Shown: positions 1 through 8,487, numbered from the stretch's first letter. The stretch is DNA of 64,000 bases from Myxococcales bacterium (GCA_025355005.1 JANXLV010000096.1:1-64000), one strand, 5' to 3'. Numbers and translations: made by a program. Notes: a model not told the origin generated them from the sequence alone.

Positions 1-1
1 C

Positions 2-208
2 AACAACAGCAAGACGCCGGAGTGCATGAACAACTCTGGCCAGAACACGTCACCTCCGTCGGCCACACTGGGGATGAACTGGGGCGAAGGGACCGTGGCG
101 AACGGCTCCGACGACAGCGAGACCGTCACGGTACGCGTGGACCATGTCTCCGGTCCATGCGACGGCGCGCATCCCTGGACAGTCACGATCACGGGCAACA
201 CGCAGTGA
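2..208 (+). CDS. C-terminal fragment of a hypothetical secreted protein
   Basis: An open frame enters from the left edge and ends at TGA 206-208, so only the last 68 codons are visible and no start can be assigned. The fragment is rich in Asn, Ser, Thr and Gly with scattered Cys, as is common in exported or surface proteins. It ends in a beta-strand-like stretch (PWTVTITGNTQ) and could be the last strands of a beta-sandwich domain. No family was recognised. A hairpin-like CGCCG-T8-CGGCG element follows at 217-234, but with the T tract in the loop it is not a normal terminator. Confidence 0.5.
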   Translation, partial: NNSKTPECMNNSGQNTSPPSATLGMNWGEGTVANGSDDSETVTVRVDHVSGPCDGAHPWTVTITGNTQ

Positions 209-246
209 CCTCGAGGCGCCGTTTTTTTTCGGCGAATCAAGGTGAT

Positions 247-323
247 TGGTCGGGGAGGCGGGATTTGAACCCGCGACGACGAGCACCCAAAGCTCGTGCA
301 CTACCGGACTGTGCGACTCCCCG
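247..323 (-). tRNA. tRNA-Pro (anticodon TGG)
   Basis: Read on the minus strand, the segment folds as a full cloverleaf. The acceptor arms are CGGGGAG (317-323) and CTCCCCG (251-257), followed by discriminator A at 250 and an encoded CCA at 247-249. The anticodon stem is CGAGC/GCTCG around the loop TTTGGGT, which gives anticodon TGG. The T arm carries the standard GGTTCAAATCC core. The T loop, D arm and 77-nt length are all normal. It is the only stable RNA gene found in the window and stands alone. Confidence 0.95.
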
Positions 324-474
324 GAAGGTTCCCTTCTAGCGCACGCAGCGAGCCGCGCGCAATGCCGCCCGTACGCCTCCTCGGTCGACGCCAGAATGGC
401 GGCGGTCGACGCCGGAATGGCGGCGGCTTTGGGGGCTGACCGAGACACCGGAACGATGGTGGTACGCTCTGCAT

Positions 475-1725
475 GTGCACGCGGCGTCGGTGCGAAGGAA
501 GTTGTTCGTGCTTGTGGGGCTCGGCGGTCTCGGTGCCGCGCTTCCGTCGTGCACGCGCTCGCCGGCTCAGGCGTCGCCCGATCCCATCGTCGCCAGCGCG
601 CCTCCCGCGCCCGCGCCCGCGCCCGTCGGTGTCGGTGTCGCTGCATCCGATGTCATCGCGCCGCCTGCGGGGGTCGTTGCGCAGTTTCATCTGTCTCCTT
701 TCTATCGGCAGTACGTGGACGCAGAGACGTTGCCCATCGTTGGCTCTGCGCGTGTGTCTCCGTTCGCGATCGTGGAGGCTCGCTTCCTGGTGCGGCACAT
801 GGTCGGCGCGCGACCGGAGATCTTGCGCGCGATGGCGAAGAACAACGTGCGCCTCGCCGTCATGGCCGCCACGGAGATGACCACCGACATTCCGGAGCAC
901 AGCGATCTCCAGCCGAAGACGTACTGGGACCGGCGCGCGCGCGGGCTCGGCGCTACGGAGGCGCGGCCTGCGGTGAGCGCCGCGGAGGAGAATCTGCTCG
1001 ATTTACCGGGTGATCCGTACAAGGCCGAGAACATCCTCATCCATGAGTTCGCGCATGCGATCCACGAGCGCGGGATGGTCACGGTCGATCCCACGTTCGA
1101 CTCGCGCCTCCTCGCCGCGTACGAGCACGCGCGCGTCGCGGGCCTCTGGGCGAACACGTACGCCGCCACCAATCGCATGGAGTACTGGGCAGAGGCGACG
1201 CAGTCGTGGTTCGACTGCAATCGCGCGAACGACAACCAGCACGGGCCCATCGACACGCGCGACAAGCTCGTCCCCTACGATCCGCAGATCGCCGTGCTCT
1301 TGCGTGAGGTCTTCGGCGACTCGCCGTGGCGGTACAAGAAGCCCGCGTTGCGGCCGCCGGAGGAGCGCGTGCATCTCGTCGGCTTCGACGTCACGAAGGC
1401 CGGGCGATTCGCGTGGCCCGCGTCGGCGCCCCCTCTATCCAGCCCGGGTCGGGCGCTCGCGTGGCTCCCGAGCAACGCGGTTCCGCGAACGTCACCGGCG
1501 AGCACCACGCAGACGTCCATCCAGTTCGAGAACCATCGCAACGCCGACGTCACCATCGCGTGGCTCGGGTTCGACGGTCAGCGCAAGACGTATGCGACGG
1601 TTCGCGCAGGTGGAACCGTCGTGCAACCCACGTTCGCGGGACACGTGTGGCTCGCATCCGACGCAAGCGGCACGCTCGGCGCGGTCGCGGCGATCGACAC
1701 GCCGGCGCTCGTGGAGATTCGGTAG
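475..1725 (+). CDS. Zinc metallopeptidase-like lipoprotein with C-terminal VHL beta domain
   Basis: A 416-residue protein with a GTG start and an N-terminal export signal ending in a lipobox-like ALPSC, so it is probably anchored in the envelope. An Ala/Pro-rich linker (about 30-60) leads to a catalytic-looking core with HEFAH (H190, E191, H194) and, 46 residues later, EYWAE (236-240). An HExxH followed by a downstream Glu fits a gluzincin zinc protease; I cannot place it in a named family, though lethal-factor-like peptidases share this arrangement. Residues about 347-416 resemble the beta domain of the von Hippel-Lindau tumour suppressor: a Phe-Asn-rich first strand, WLGFDG, a Y-x-T turn and GHVWL followed by an Asp. 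In pVHL this fold binds hydroxyproline peptides. Here substrate binding is inference. An alcohol dehydrogenase gene follows 11 bp downstream. Confidence 0.8.
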   Translation: MHAASVRRKLFVLVGLGGLGAALPSCTRSPAQASPDPIVASAPPAPAPAPVGVGVAASDVIAPPAGVVAQFHLSPFYRQYVDAETLPIVGSARVSPFAIVEARFLVRHMVGARPEILRAMAKNNVRLAVMAATEMTTDIPEHSDLQPKTYWDRRARGLGATEARPAVSAAEENLLDLPGDPYKAENILIHEFAHAIHERGMVTVDPTFDSRLLAAYEHARVAGLWANTYAATNRMEYWAEATQSWFDCNRANDNQHGPIDTRDKLVPYDPQIAVLLREVFGDSPWRYKKPALRPPEERVHLVGFDVTKAGRFAWPASAPPLSSPGRALAWLPSNAVPRTSPASTTQTSIQFENHRNADVTIAWLGFDGQRKTYATVRAGGTVVQPTFAGHVWLASDASGTLGAVAAIDTPALVEIR

Positions 1726-1736
1726 ACTCAGCCGCG

Positions 1737-2696
1737 ATGCACGCGCTTCTCTGGAACGGCACCACCGCGAGCGTGGTCTCGCGCGACGAGCCAAGGCTCG
1801 CACCGGGCCGCGCGCTCGTGCGCATGACGCGCGCGGGGATCTGCAACACGGACCTCGAGATCGCGAAGGGCTACATGTCCTTTCGTGGTGTGCTCGGTCA
1901 CGAGCTCGTGGGTGTGGTCGTGGAAGGTCCGGAGGCATGGCTCGACAAGCGCGTCGTCGTCGAGATCAACTTCGCGTGCGGTGCGTGCGCGACGTGCGCG
2001 GAGGGCCTTCGGCGCCACTGTCCTTCGCGCACCGTGATGGGCATCCTGGGCGCGGACGGCGCGTTCGCGGAGATCGTCAGCGTGCCCGTCGCGAACCTCC
2101 ACGCCGTGCCGGACAGCATCGACGACGATCACGCCGTGTTCGCCGAGCCGCTCGCCGCCGCGTTCGAGGTGCTCGATCAAGTCACGATCGCGAAGGGGAC
2201 GCGGTGCGTGGTGCTCGGTGATGGCAAGCTCGGGCTCCTCGTCGCGCAGGTGCTCGCGCGTGCTGGCGCGGACGTCCTTCTGGTGGGCAAGCACGAGGAG
2301 AAGCTCGCGCTGCTGCGCTCACGCGGTATTCGCACGACGCTCTTCGATGCGTGGTCGCCGGAGAAGGAGCGCGCGGACGTGGTCGTGGAGGCCACTGGCT
2401 CCGCGCGCGGATTTGCCGCCGCCATCAGCGCGACGCGCCCTCGCGGGACGCTGGTCCAGAAGAGCACCATCGCAGGCGAATTGAAGCTCGATCTCGCGCC
2501 CATCGTCATCAACGAGCTCTCGGTGATCGGCTCGCGCTGCGGCCGCTTCGAGCCCGCGATCGCCGCGCTGGGTGCAGGCGACATCGACGTGACGCCGCTC
2601 ATCAGCGCGCGCTTCCCGCTCCGGCGTGCAGAAGAGGCTCTCGCGCGCGCGACCTCCGCAGGCACGCTGAAGGTGCTGCTCGAGAACGACGCATAG
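1737..2696 (+). CDS. Zinc-dependent alcohol dehydrogenase (MDR superfamily)
   Basis: A 319-residue medium-chain dehydrogenase/reductase. The catalytic zinc ligand C36 (AGICNTD) and the H55-E56 pair (LGHE) are present. A structural zinc lobe has C81, C84, C87 and C95. The NAD(P)-binding Rossmann fold begins at VVLGDGKLG (about residue 160). The protein is a little shorter than typical members (340-350), with a compact C-terminal half. Expected chemistry is reversible oxidation of an alcohol or polyol; the substrate cannot be read from sequence. ATG 1737 was chosen over an upstream extension that would overlap the preceding gene and lacks family similarity. It probably shares a transcript with the upstream metallopeptidase. 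Confidence 0.9.
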   Translation: MHALLWNGTTASVVSRDEPRLAPGRALVRMTRAGICNTDLEIAKGYMSFRGVLGHELVGVVVEGPEAWLDKRVVVEINFACGACATCAEGLRRHCPSRTVMGILGADGAFAEIVSVPVANLHAVPDSIDDDHAVFAEPLAAAFEVLDQVTIAKGTRCVVLGDGKLGLLVAQVLARAGADVLLVGKHEEKLALLRSRGIRTTLFDAWSPEKERADVVVEATGSARGFAAAISATRPRGTLVQKSTIAGELKLDLAPIVINELSVIGSRCGRFEPAIAALGAGDIDVTPLISARFPLRRAEEALARATSAGTLKVLLENDA

Positions 2697-2731
2697 CTGC
2701 GCAGCGTCGCTGCTTCTCGCACGCGACGACG

Positions 2732-2911
2732 TCAGGCAAACGTCAACGGCGCATCCGGGCCCGTCTCACGCTGCGTGGTCAGTGCCACGCGACGGAGATC
2801 GTCCATGATGCGCGCGAACTCGACGTGGTCGACGGTATCGAGCGGCTCGGTACCAGCGGGAAGGAGCAGCGCAGTGGGCCGGGGAAACATCGTTACCCCC
2901 CTGAACGGCAC
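2732..2911 (-). CDS. Small reading frame, possible frameshifted C-terminus of the RING/TerD protein
   Basis: Reading from GTG 2911 (or ATG 2890) to TGA 2732 gives a 59-residue frame with strongly GC-biased third positions, like real genes here. It contains FPRPTALLLPAG and VEFARIMDDLRRVAL, which look like ordered protein. The frame is open upstream through the stop of the RING protein at 2947, shifted by one base relative to it, and the stretch just before GTG (SEITARLKEARR) also reads as helix. Either this is the true C-terminus of that protein separated by an indel near 2950, or it is a small downstream gene. No family was recognised for it alone. Confidence 0.45.
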   Translation of the reverse strand: MPFRGVTMFPRPTALLLPAGTEPLDTVDHVEFARIMDDLRRVALTTQRETGPDAPLTFA

Positions 2912-2946
2912 CCGGCGCGCTTCCTTGAGGCGTGCCGTGATCTCGC

Positions 2947-5571
2947 TCAGCCGATGAGCTCGCTTGCGGCCACCACGCCTGTCTGTTGCTCGCGGAAGAG
3001 CGCGTAGCAGACGCTCTTTTCGGGCAGTGGCACGTCGCCCTTGTAGAGGGCCGCGAAGACAGGCGCGCTGTCGGCGGGAGGCAACGGACGATGGGTCGAC
3101 GCGCCCGTGCGGCTGCGGAGCCGCTCGAAGAACGCGGTGGGCGCCTCGCCTGCGGAACGCTCGAACGTGCAATGCGATCCGTTTGGCGCGCGCAGGTGCA
3201 CCCGCGTTCCGCGCGCAGCGGCATGCAGGAGCGCGAGGTCGCGCATGGTGGGGCGCACGCCGCTCGCGAAGTACTTCATCATCGTCGGGCAGATGCGCGA
3301 CACGTCCGCGTTGGAGGTGGCGACGTTGTTGAACTGGATCTTGCCGGCGGAGTACACGTCCATCCAGTGGATTACGCCGTCGTCCACGTCGAACACCAGC
3401 GGCATGAACATGCCGTTCTCGCCCTGGAGCGCGAACTTCAGCGTCACCGTGCGCGGGTCGAAGTGCGCGCCGTGATCATCATCGCGCATCATGATCCCCG
3501 CGTAGCCGCGCTCGAGCTGGCTGAACGTCATGCCGGCGTATGCGTTCACCACCATGACGGCATAGCGAATGCCTGCGGCGCGGGCCTCTGCGCGGCGAAG
3601 GTCGACGAGCTCCGTCGCACCGTCCGGAAATGGCGCGTTTTGCAGGTCGCCCGCGCTCTTCGCGATCTGCCTGCCGTCGATCACGCAGTCCAGCTTGTAG
3701 TACGAGCACACGCCAACGTACTTCCAGTCCTTGTCGTACAGCGCGACGGAGAGATCGATGTCGGTGTCGTAGCCGCCCTTCGGCTCGCACCAGTGAAGGA
3801 AGAGGCGAACGACCTTGCTGTCACCCTCGCTCGGGACGCGTGAGCCTCGTGCGAGCTGGACGGCGGACGGGCTGGCGGTGCGCTCGTTGAACGGAACCGT
3901 GATCGTGGCGAGCGCGTCGTCGACGATGAAGTCCGGGAACGCGGCCTTCTCTGCGAAGCGACGGAGCAGCTCGGCCTGGACGGCGGCGGTGGCGTTCCGC
4001 GCGACATCGGGCGGAAGCGTGGCGCGCTTGTCGGTCGCGGCGACGCCCGTGGTCACGCCGCCCTTCGGCCAGTACATGCGCACCGGCGCCTTCGCGACGC
4101 GCGTGGGCAGCGTGGTCCACAGCGTGAGCAGGACCGGTGTGGAGAAGGACTTCACGCATGCGGTGAACGTGTCCGCCACCATCGCAACGGTGCTTGCGTC
4201 ACCGGCCGCGACGCGAAGCACATGATCGAAGCGGCGGGCGAGGTCTCCCGGTCGGGCGCGGAGCAGCGTCACGGCGGACGGCACGTCGCGCGCGGCGATG
4301 GCGCCTTCGACCTTGCTGGCGAACGTGCGAAACGCAGGCGCGGGCGTGCCGTCGGGCGCATTTTTTCGGAGGATCGCGAATGCGCGGGCGACCTTCGGAA
4401 AGCGCTTCGCGTACTCGTGCGGGTGCAGCGTCTCGCCCACCCAGACCCAGTACGAGCGGTGGCGAAGCATGTCCTCCGTCAGGCGCTCCGCGTCGAACGA
4501 CTCCATCACCGACATCAGCGCGCGGCGAAATGCACGCGACATCCGGGCGACCTTGAACCGCTTCTTGGTGAAGGGGACGTAGAGCTCGGTCGCGTGCTGA
4601 TGGTTCTTCCACGTGGTCGTCATGAGGCGTTCGACCATCTTGGCCCAGCGCCCCGGCTCAGCACGGACGACGACCTTGTAGGAAGGCACGCCCTGCAGGC
4701 TCGCGTCGGCGCCCGAGACCACGGCGATCATCCGGAGCACGTCGGTCGCGGTCTTCAGATGCTGCTTCGCGAGCGGCAGCACCTGCTCTGGTGGCAGCAT
4801 CTGGAGCAACCTTCCGAAGACGAGCGCCGAGTTCTCCTTCACCGGGATCTTCGCCGGGAGCCACGGGACGACGCGCTCCCCGTAGTGGGCGACGACGGCC
4901 GTGAGCGCGCTCACGTCCACCGGCGACATCGCCTGCTTCCGCTCGCAGAACGAGGCGAAGAGGGCCCGTGACTGCGCGTCCAGGTCGTCCCCGAGGTCGA
5001 GCAGCTTGAACGTGAAGCGCTCGTTCGGGCGCGGCGCGTCGTTCGCTTTCGTCGCGAGGAAGAACGGACTCTGGGTGTCCACCGCGCGCTCGCAGACCGG
5101 ACACGCGCTGTAGTTCGCGCCGTCCCAGCAGTGCTCGCATACGACGTGCGCGCACGGCTTCAGCACGTACGTGGCACCCACGCGGCGGCAGAAGAGGCAC
5201 GGCATGTTCTCGCGCTGGAAGAAGCGCGCGAGGAACTTCTTCCACCACAGCGCCGTCGTGTCCTCGGGGACGTCGTCCGGAAATTTGCGGAACAACGGGA
5301 CGTGCTTGTCACGCGCGCCGGTCGCCTTCGCGAGGCATTCGATCATGTGCTCGCGCGCGATCGCGAGCTCGAACAACGGCAGCGCGCCGAGCTGCACGCG
5401 AAGCCGCGTGGAGAGCGCATACCCAAGATCCGCGAGCGAGATGTCCACCGCGCGAAGGTGGTTCTCCGTCACGGCCTCGGGAGCAACACCCGCCGTCCAT
5501 TCCTCTCTGCGCGGAAGGAACACGAGCCCCTTCCGCTTGAGGAGCACATCACGAATCCCCTCGTCCGCCAT
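2947..5571 (-). CDS. RING-finger protein with TerD-like domain (MXAN_6230/SCO0854 type)
   Basis: An 874-residue protein; ATG 5571 (MADEGIRDV) is preferred because the upstream in-frame stretch is low-complexity and basic. Residues about 125-160 form a C3HC4 RING finger: PCLFC, then CAHVVC, CEHC and CPVC pairs. A long helical middle follows. Residues about 570-720 resemble TerD/CABP domains of tellurium-resistance proteins, with an acidic Asp-rich strand DTDIDLSVALYD and FDVDDG. RING fingers in eukaryotes recruit E2 enzymes; in bacteria the role is unknown. The architecture matches the family NCBI names after MXAN_6230 and SCO0854, a match from memory that was not searched. It lies downstream of a P450 on the same strand, apparently separated by a terminator. 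See the note on its possibly shifted C-terminus. Confidence 0.8.
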   Translation of the reverse strand: MADEGIRDVLLKRKGLVFLPRREEWTAGVAPEAVTENHLRAVDISLADLGYALSTRLRVQLGALPLFELAIAREHMIECLAKATGARDKHVPLFRKFPDDVPEDTTALWWKKFLARFFQRENMPCLFCRRVGATYVLKPCAHVVCEHCWDGANYSACPVCERAVDTQSPFFLATKANDAPRPNERFTFKLLDLGDDLDAQSRALFASFCERKQAMSPVDVSALTAVVAHYGERVVPWLPAKIPVKENSALVFGRLLQMLPPEQVLPLAKQHLKTATDVLRMIAVVSGADASLQGVPSYKVVVRAEPGRWAKMVERLMTTTWKNHQHATELYVPFTKKRFKVARMSRAFRRALMSVMESFDAERLTEDMLRHRSYWVWVGETLHPHEYAKRFPKVARAFAILRKNAPDGTPAPAFRTFASKVEGAIAARDVPSAVTLLRARPGDLARRFDHVLRVAAGDASTVAMVADTFTACVKSFSTPVLLTLWTTLPTRVAKAPVRMYWPKGGVTTGVAATDKRATLPPDVARNATAAVQAELLRRFAEKAAFPDFIVDDALATITVPFNERTASPSAVQLARGSRVPSEGDSKVVRLFLHWCEPKGGYDTDIDLSVALYDKDWKYVGVCSYYKLDCVIDGRQIAKSAGDLQNAPFPDGATELVDLRRAEARAAGIRYAVMVVNAYAGMTFSQLERGYAGIMMRDDDHGAHFDPRTVTLKFALQGENGMFMPLVFDVDDGVIHWMDVYSAGKIQFNNVATSNADVSRICPTMMKYFASGVRPTMRDLALLHAAARGTRVHLRAPNGSHCTFERSAGEAPTAFFERLRSRTGASTHRPLPPADSAPVFAALYKGDVPLPEKSVCYALFREQQTGVVAASELIG

Positions 5572-5588
5572 CGCCGCCGCCCCACTTG

Positions 5589-5627
5589 CCAAAAAACGCG
5601 CCGAAAAAACGCGCCCAAAAAAACGCG
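5589..5627. repeat. Three A6-A7/CGCG units in the leader of the RING gene
   Basis: Three A tracts (5591-5596, 5604-5609, 5617-5623) sit at 13-base spacing, each followed by CGCG. On the coding strand of the RING gene this reads as three GCGCG-T6/7 blocks ending about 20 bases before its start codon. The innermost T tract follows a strong hairpin and so forms part of a probable terminator. Confidence 0.7.
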
Positions 5628-5655
5628 AGCGGACCGGAGCTCGAGATCCGATCCG
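5617..5655 (-). terminator. Probable intrinsic terminator after the P450 gene
   Basis: On the minus strand, CGGATCGGATC (5645-5655) pairs with GCTCCGGTCCG (5630-5640) around a TCGA loop, with one G-U pair and one mismatch. A T7 run (5617-5623) begins six bases after the stem. It lies between the P450 stop (5782) and the RING gene start (5571), both on the minus strand. Confidence 0.55.
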
Positions 5656-5781
5656 CCGCAGAAAAACGGAGGTAATTGCCCAGGCTGTGTTGAGCCGGCC
5701 GAAGCCGAAAGAAGGAAGCCTGGACTGAGCCTCCAAGAGCAAACCTACCCGACGTCAGCCCGCTTGCCTACCCACGCGACG

Positions 5782-7191
5782 TCAATGGGCAGAGCCTCGA
5801 GATCGCCGCGTCACTCGCATGGGCATCCCGCCCTTTGGCGCGAGCGTGACGGATGGGTCCAGCTGCACGACGTGGCCTGGAGCGAGGTCGAAGTGGGCCC
5901 GCTGCATCATCGTGGCGAGGAGCAGGCGCGCCTCCATCATGGCGAAGTGCTTTCCGATGCAGGTGCGCGTGCCAGCACCGAAAGGGACGAAGGCCTTCTT
6001 CGCGATGTCCGTCATGCGGTCCGGCGCGAAGCGATCGGGGTCGAAGCGCTCGGGGTCCGGGAACCAACGCCCGTCGTGGTGGGCGAGATACGTCCACATG
6101 ACGACCTCGGCGCCGGCGGGAATGGTGAATCCTGAGACCTTGGCGTCCTCCGTTGCGGTCCGCGACAGCACGAAGGCGGGCGGGTAGAGGCGCATCGCCT
6201 CGTTCAGCACCTGCTCCCCGTACGGCATCGCCGGGAGGTCGTCGACGCCGGGGAGGCGACCCGCGAGGACTCTGTCGAGCTCCTCCGTGAGCCGCTTCTC
6301 CACATCCGGATTCTGCGAGAGCAAGTAGACGGTCCACGTGAGCAGGTGCGACGTGGTGTCGTGGCCTGCCAGGAACATCGTGAGGAGCTCGTCGCGCAGC
6401 TGCTTCCGCGAGATGCGCTCGCCTGACGCTTCTGCGTCGACCGTGCGGATCAGGAGCGACAGCAGATCCGTGCGCGCGGAGAGCTTCTCTTCGGGCTCTG
6501 CGCGGCGGCGATCGATCATGGCGAAGATGATGTCGTCCATGTCTGCGAGCGCCTTCTTGGAGCGGCGCACGCCGGGCAGCGGGAGCCAGTCGGCCAGGAT
6601 CTGAGGACTGCTCGCGCCCTTTCGGAACGTGGTCATGGCGCGCGCGACCGCGTCGGTCTCGCCGTCGCCTTCGTGGTCGAAGAGCACCTTCTTCACGATG
6701 CCGAGCGTGAGACCCATCATCTCGCGCGAGAGGTCGACCTCGCCGCCGTCAGGCATCCCATCCAGCATGCGCACGGCGCGCTCCACCATCGCCGGTCCAT
6801 GCGCCTCGATCGATTTGCGATTGAACGCGGGATTGATCAACCGCCGCTGCCGGCGCCACAGGTCACCGTTGCTGGTGAGCAGCCCGCTGCCGAGATAGCG
6901 CGCGAGCTGCCGCGCCGTGAGCCCCTTCTCCGTCTTCTTGAACTTCGCGCCCTGCGCGACGAGCACCTCGTTGATGTGCTCCGGGTGGCGCAACAGGTAC
7001 AGGTGCGAGCCGCGGAAATTGCTGTAGTAGATGTCGCCGAACTTCGCGAAGCGGCGCCGCACGAAGCCGATGCCGTCACGCCGGAACGCGAGAAAATACC
7101 GGAGCAACGCGACCGGATTGTTCGAGAGCGGCGGAGGGCCCGGTGGGAACGTCAGGGCCGGCTCGCTCGCGATCGTCGCGGTGGATTGCAT
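5782..7191 (-). CDS. Cytochrome P450
   Basis: A 469-residue soluble P450, the usual bacterial length or slightly longer. The heme-binding loop is PFGAGTRTCIGKHF with the axial thiolate at C411. The I-helix oxygen-activation motif is AGHDTTS and the K-helix E-x-x-R is in NEAMRLYPP. The PERF-like region reads PERFDPDRF. Overall it resembles fatty-acid-hydroxylase-like, CYP4/CYP102-related bacterial P450s more than macrolide P450s; this is inference. ATG 7191 was chosen because longer upstream in-frame sequence runs into the divergent gene. No ferredoxin or reductase gene is adjacent. The gene is divergent from a cyclopropane fatty acid synthase across about 105 bases, suggesting a shared control region and perhaps a lipid-related role. 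Confidence 0.93.
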   Translation of the reverse strand: MQSTATIASEPALTFPPGPPPLSNNPVALLRYFLAFRRDGIGFVRRRFAKFGDIYYSNFRGSHLYLLRHPEHINEVLVAQGAKFKKTEKGLTARQLARYLGSGLLTSNGDLWRRQRRLINPAFNRKSIEAHGPAMVERAVRMLDGMPDGGEVDLSREMMGLTLGIVKKVLFDHEGDGETDAVARAMTTFRKGASSPQILADWLPLPGVRRSKKALADMDDIIFAMIDRRRAEPEEKLSARTDLLSLLIRTVDAEASGERISRKQLRDELLTMFLAGHDTTSHLLTWTVYLLSQNPDVEKRLTEELDRVLAGRLPGVDDLPAMPYGEQVLNEAMRLYPPAFVLSRTATEDAKVSGFTIPAGAEVVMWTYLAHHDGRWFPDPERFDPDRFAPDRMTDIAKKAFVPFGAGTRTCIGKHFAMMEARLLLATMMQRAHFDLAPGHVVQLDPSVTLAPKGGMPMRVTRRSRGSAH

Positions 7192-7296
7192 CGTTTCGCG
7201 CAAGCTAACCACCGCTCCCTGGCGCGCTCGCCTTTTTGCCGACGCTGCTCGGGTGGTCAGCATCGCATCGGTGAGAAAGCGGATAGGTTGCGACCC

Positions 7297-8475
7297 ATGA
7301 CCCAGACCCACAGCGAGCCCACGACGTCGAACCACCGCGCCCAGCGCCACGACAAGAGCTCGGAGAAGATCGTACGCGAGCTGTTTGCTTCGGCGGACGT
7401 CACCATCAACGGCGACAAGCCCGGCGACATCCAGGTGAAGAACGACGGGTTCTACGGGCGTCTGCTGCGCGAGGCCTCGATCGGCCTGGGCGAGTCGTAC
7501 ATGGACGAGTGGTGGGAGTGCGATGCGCTCGACGTCTTCATCGAGAAGATCCTGCGCGTGGACATGAAGAAGAAGATCCAGGGCAGCCTGCGACTGAAGC
7601 TTCTCACCATCCAGTCGCTCGTCACCAACATGCAGAGCCGGGCGCGCGCGAAGATCGTCGCGGAGAAGCACTACGACCTGGGCAATGATCTCTACGAGGT
7701 CATGCTCGACCCGCGGATGGTCTACACGTGCGGCTACTGGAAGAACGCGAAGACCCTCAACGAGGCGCAGGACGCGAAGCTGGAGCTCATCTGCCAGAAG
7801 GCCGGTCTGAAGCCCGGAATGCGCGTGCTCGACCTGGGCTGCGGCTTCGGCGGCTTCGCGCTCTACGCGGCGGAGAAACACGGCTGCAAGGTGCGCGGCG
7901 TCACCGTCTCCGTGGAGCAGCAGAAGCTCGCCATGGACCGCGCAAAGACGAAGAACCTCGACGTGGACATCCGCGTCGCTGACTACCGCAGCCAGGACGA
8001 GAAGTTCGACGCCGTCGTGTCCGTCGGCATGATGGAGCACGTGGGCTGGAAGAACCATCGCGCCATGATGGAGGTCGTGCACCGCTGCTTGAAGCAAGAG
8101 GGGCGCGCGGTCGTTCACACCATCGCTGCGAACGAGAGCCAAACGCACGGCATTCCGTTCTTCGAGAAGCACATCTTCCCGAACGCGGCCTCACCGTCGC
8201 TCCAGCAGCTCGGCAAGGCGATGGAAGGCCTCTTCGTCCTCGAAGACCTCCACAACATCGGCCCCGACTACCGCCCGACGCTGCTCGCGTGGTGGAAGAA
8301 CTTCGAGGCGGGCTACGCCTCGCTCGATCAGAAGAAGTACGACCGTCGCTTCTGGCTCATGTGGCGCTTCTACCTCCTCGCCGCCGCCGGCGCCGTCGCC
8401 GCGCGCGAGTCACAGCTGTTCCACCTCGTGCTCACGCACGTGGGTCAGCCTCAGCCCGACTGCCGCTTCTCCTGA
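7297..8475 (+). CDS. cfa: Cyclopropane-fatty-acyl-phospholipid synthase
   Basis: A 392-residue protein, close to E. coli Cfa in length. It transfers a methylene group from S-adenosylmethionine to cis double bonds of membrane phospholipid acyl chains. The N-terminal lipid-binding part contains GLGESYMDEWW. The methyltransferase core begins at about residue 177 with VLDLGCGFGG. Family signatures HYDLGNDLYEVMLD and MVYTCGYW, and the SVGMMEHVG loop, are present. The C-terminus (RRFWLMWRFYLLAAAGA) is characteristic. ATG 7297 gives the family N-terminus. It is divergent from a P450 gene and converges on cytochrome oxidase subunit IV with a 12-base gap. Confidence 0.95.
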   Translation: MTQTHSEPTTSNHRAQRHDKSSEKIVRELFASADVTINGDKPGDIQVKNDGFYGRLLREASIGLGESYMDEWWECDALDVFIEKILRVDMKKKIQGSLRLKLLTIQSLVTNMQSRARAKIVAEKHYDLGNDLYEVMLDPRMVYTCGYWKNAKTLNEAQDAKLELICQKAGLKPGMRVLDLGCGFGGFALYAAEKHGCKVRGVTVSVEQQKLAMDRAKTKNLDVDIRVADYRSQDEKFDAVVSVGMMEHVGWKNHRAMMEVVHRCLKQEGRAVVHTIAANESQTHGIPFFEKHIFPNAASPSLQQLGKAMEGLFVLEDLHNIGPDYRPTLLAWWKNFEAGYASLDQKKYDRRFWLMWRFYLLAAAGAVAARESQLFHLVLTHVGQPQPDCRFS

Positions 8476-8487
8476 CCCGCTTTTGAC

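Noticed and set aside
217-234. T8 run as a terminator of the first gene
   Set aside because: The Ts lie in the loop of a 5-bp hairpin, not after a stem, so it is not a normal intrinsic terminator.
246-1013. Long open frames on both strands around the tRNA and metallopeptidase gene
   Set aside because: They are Arg/Ala-rich, overlap the tRNA or the real gene in other frames, and follow no known family.
5782-8172. 796-codon extension of the P450 frame upstream of 7191
   Set aside because: The extension overlaps the clear cfa gene on the other strand and has no P450 similarity.
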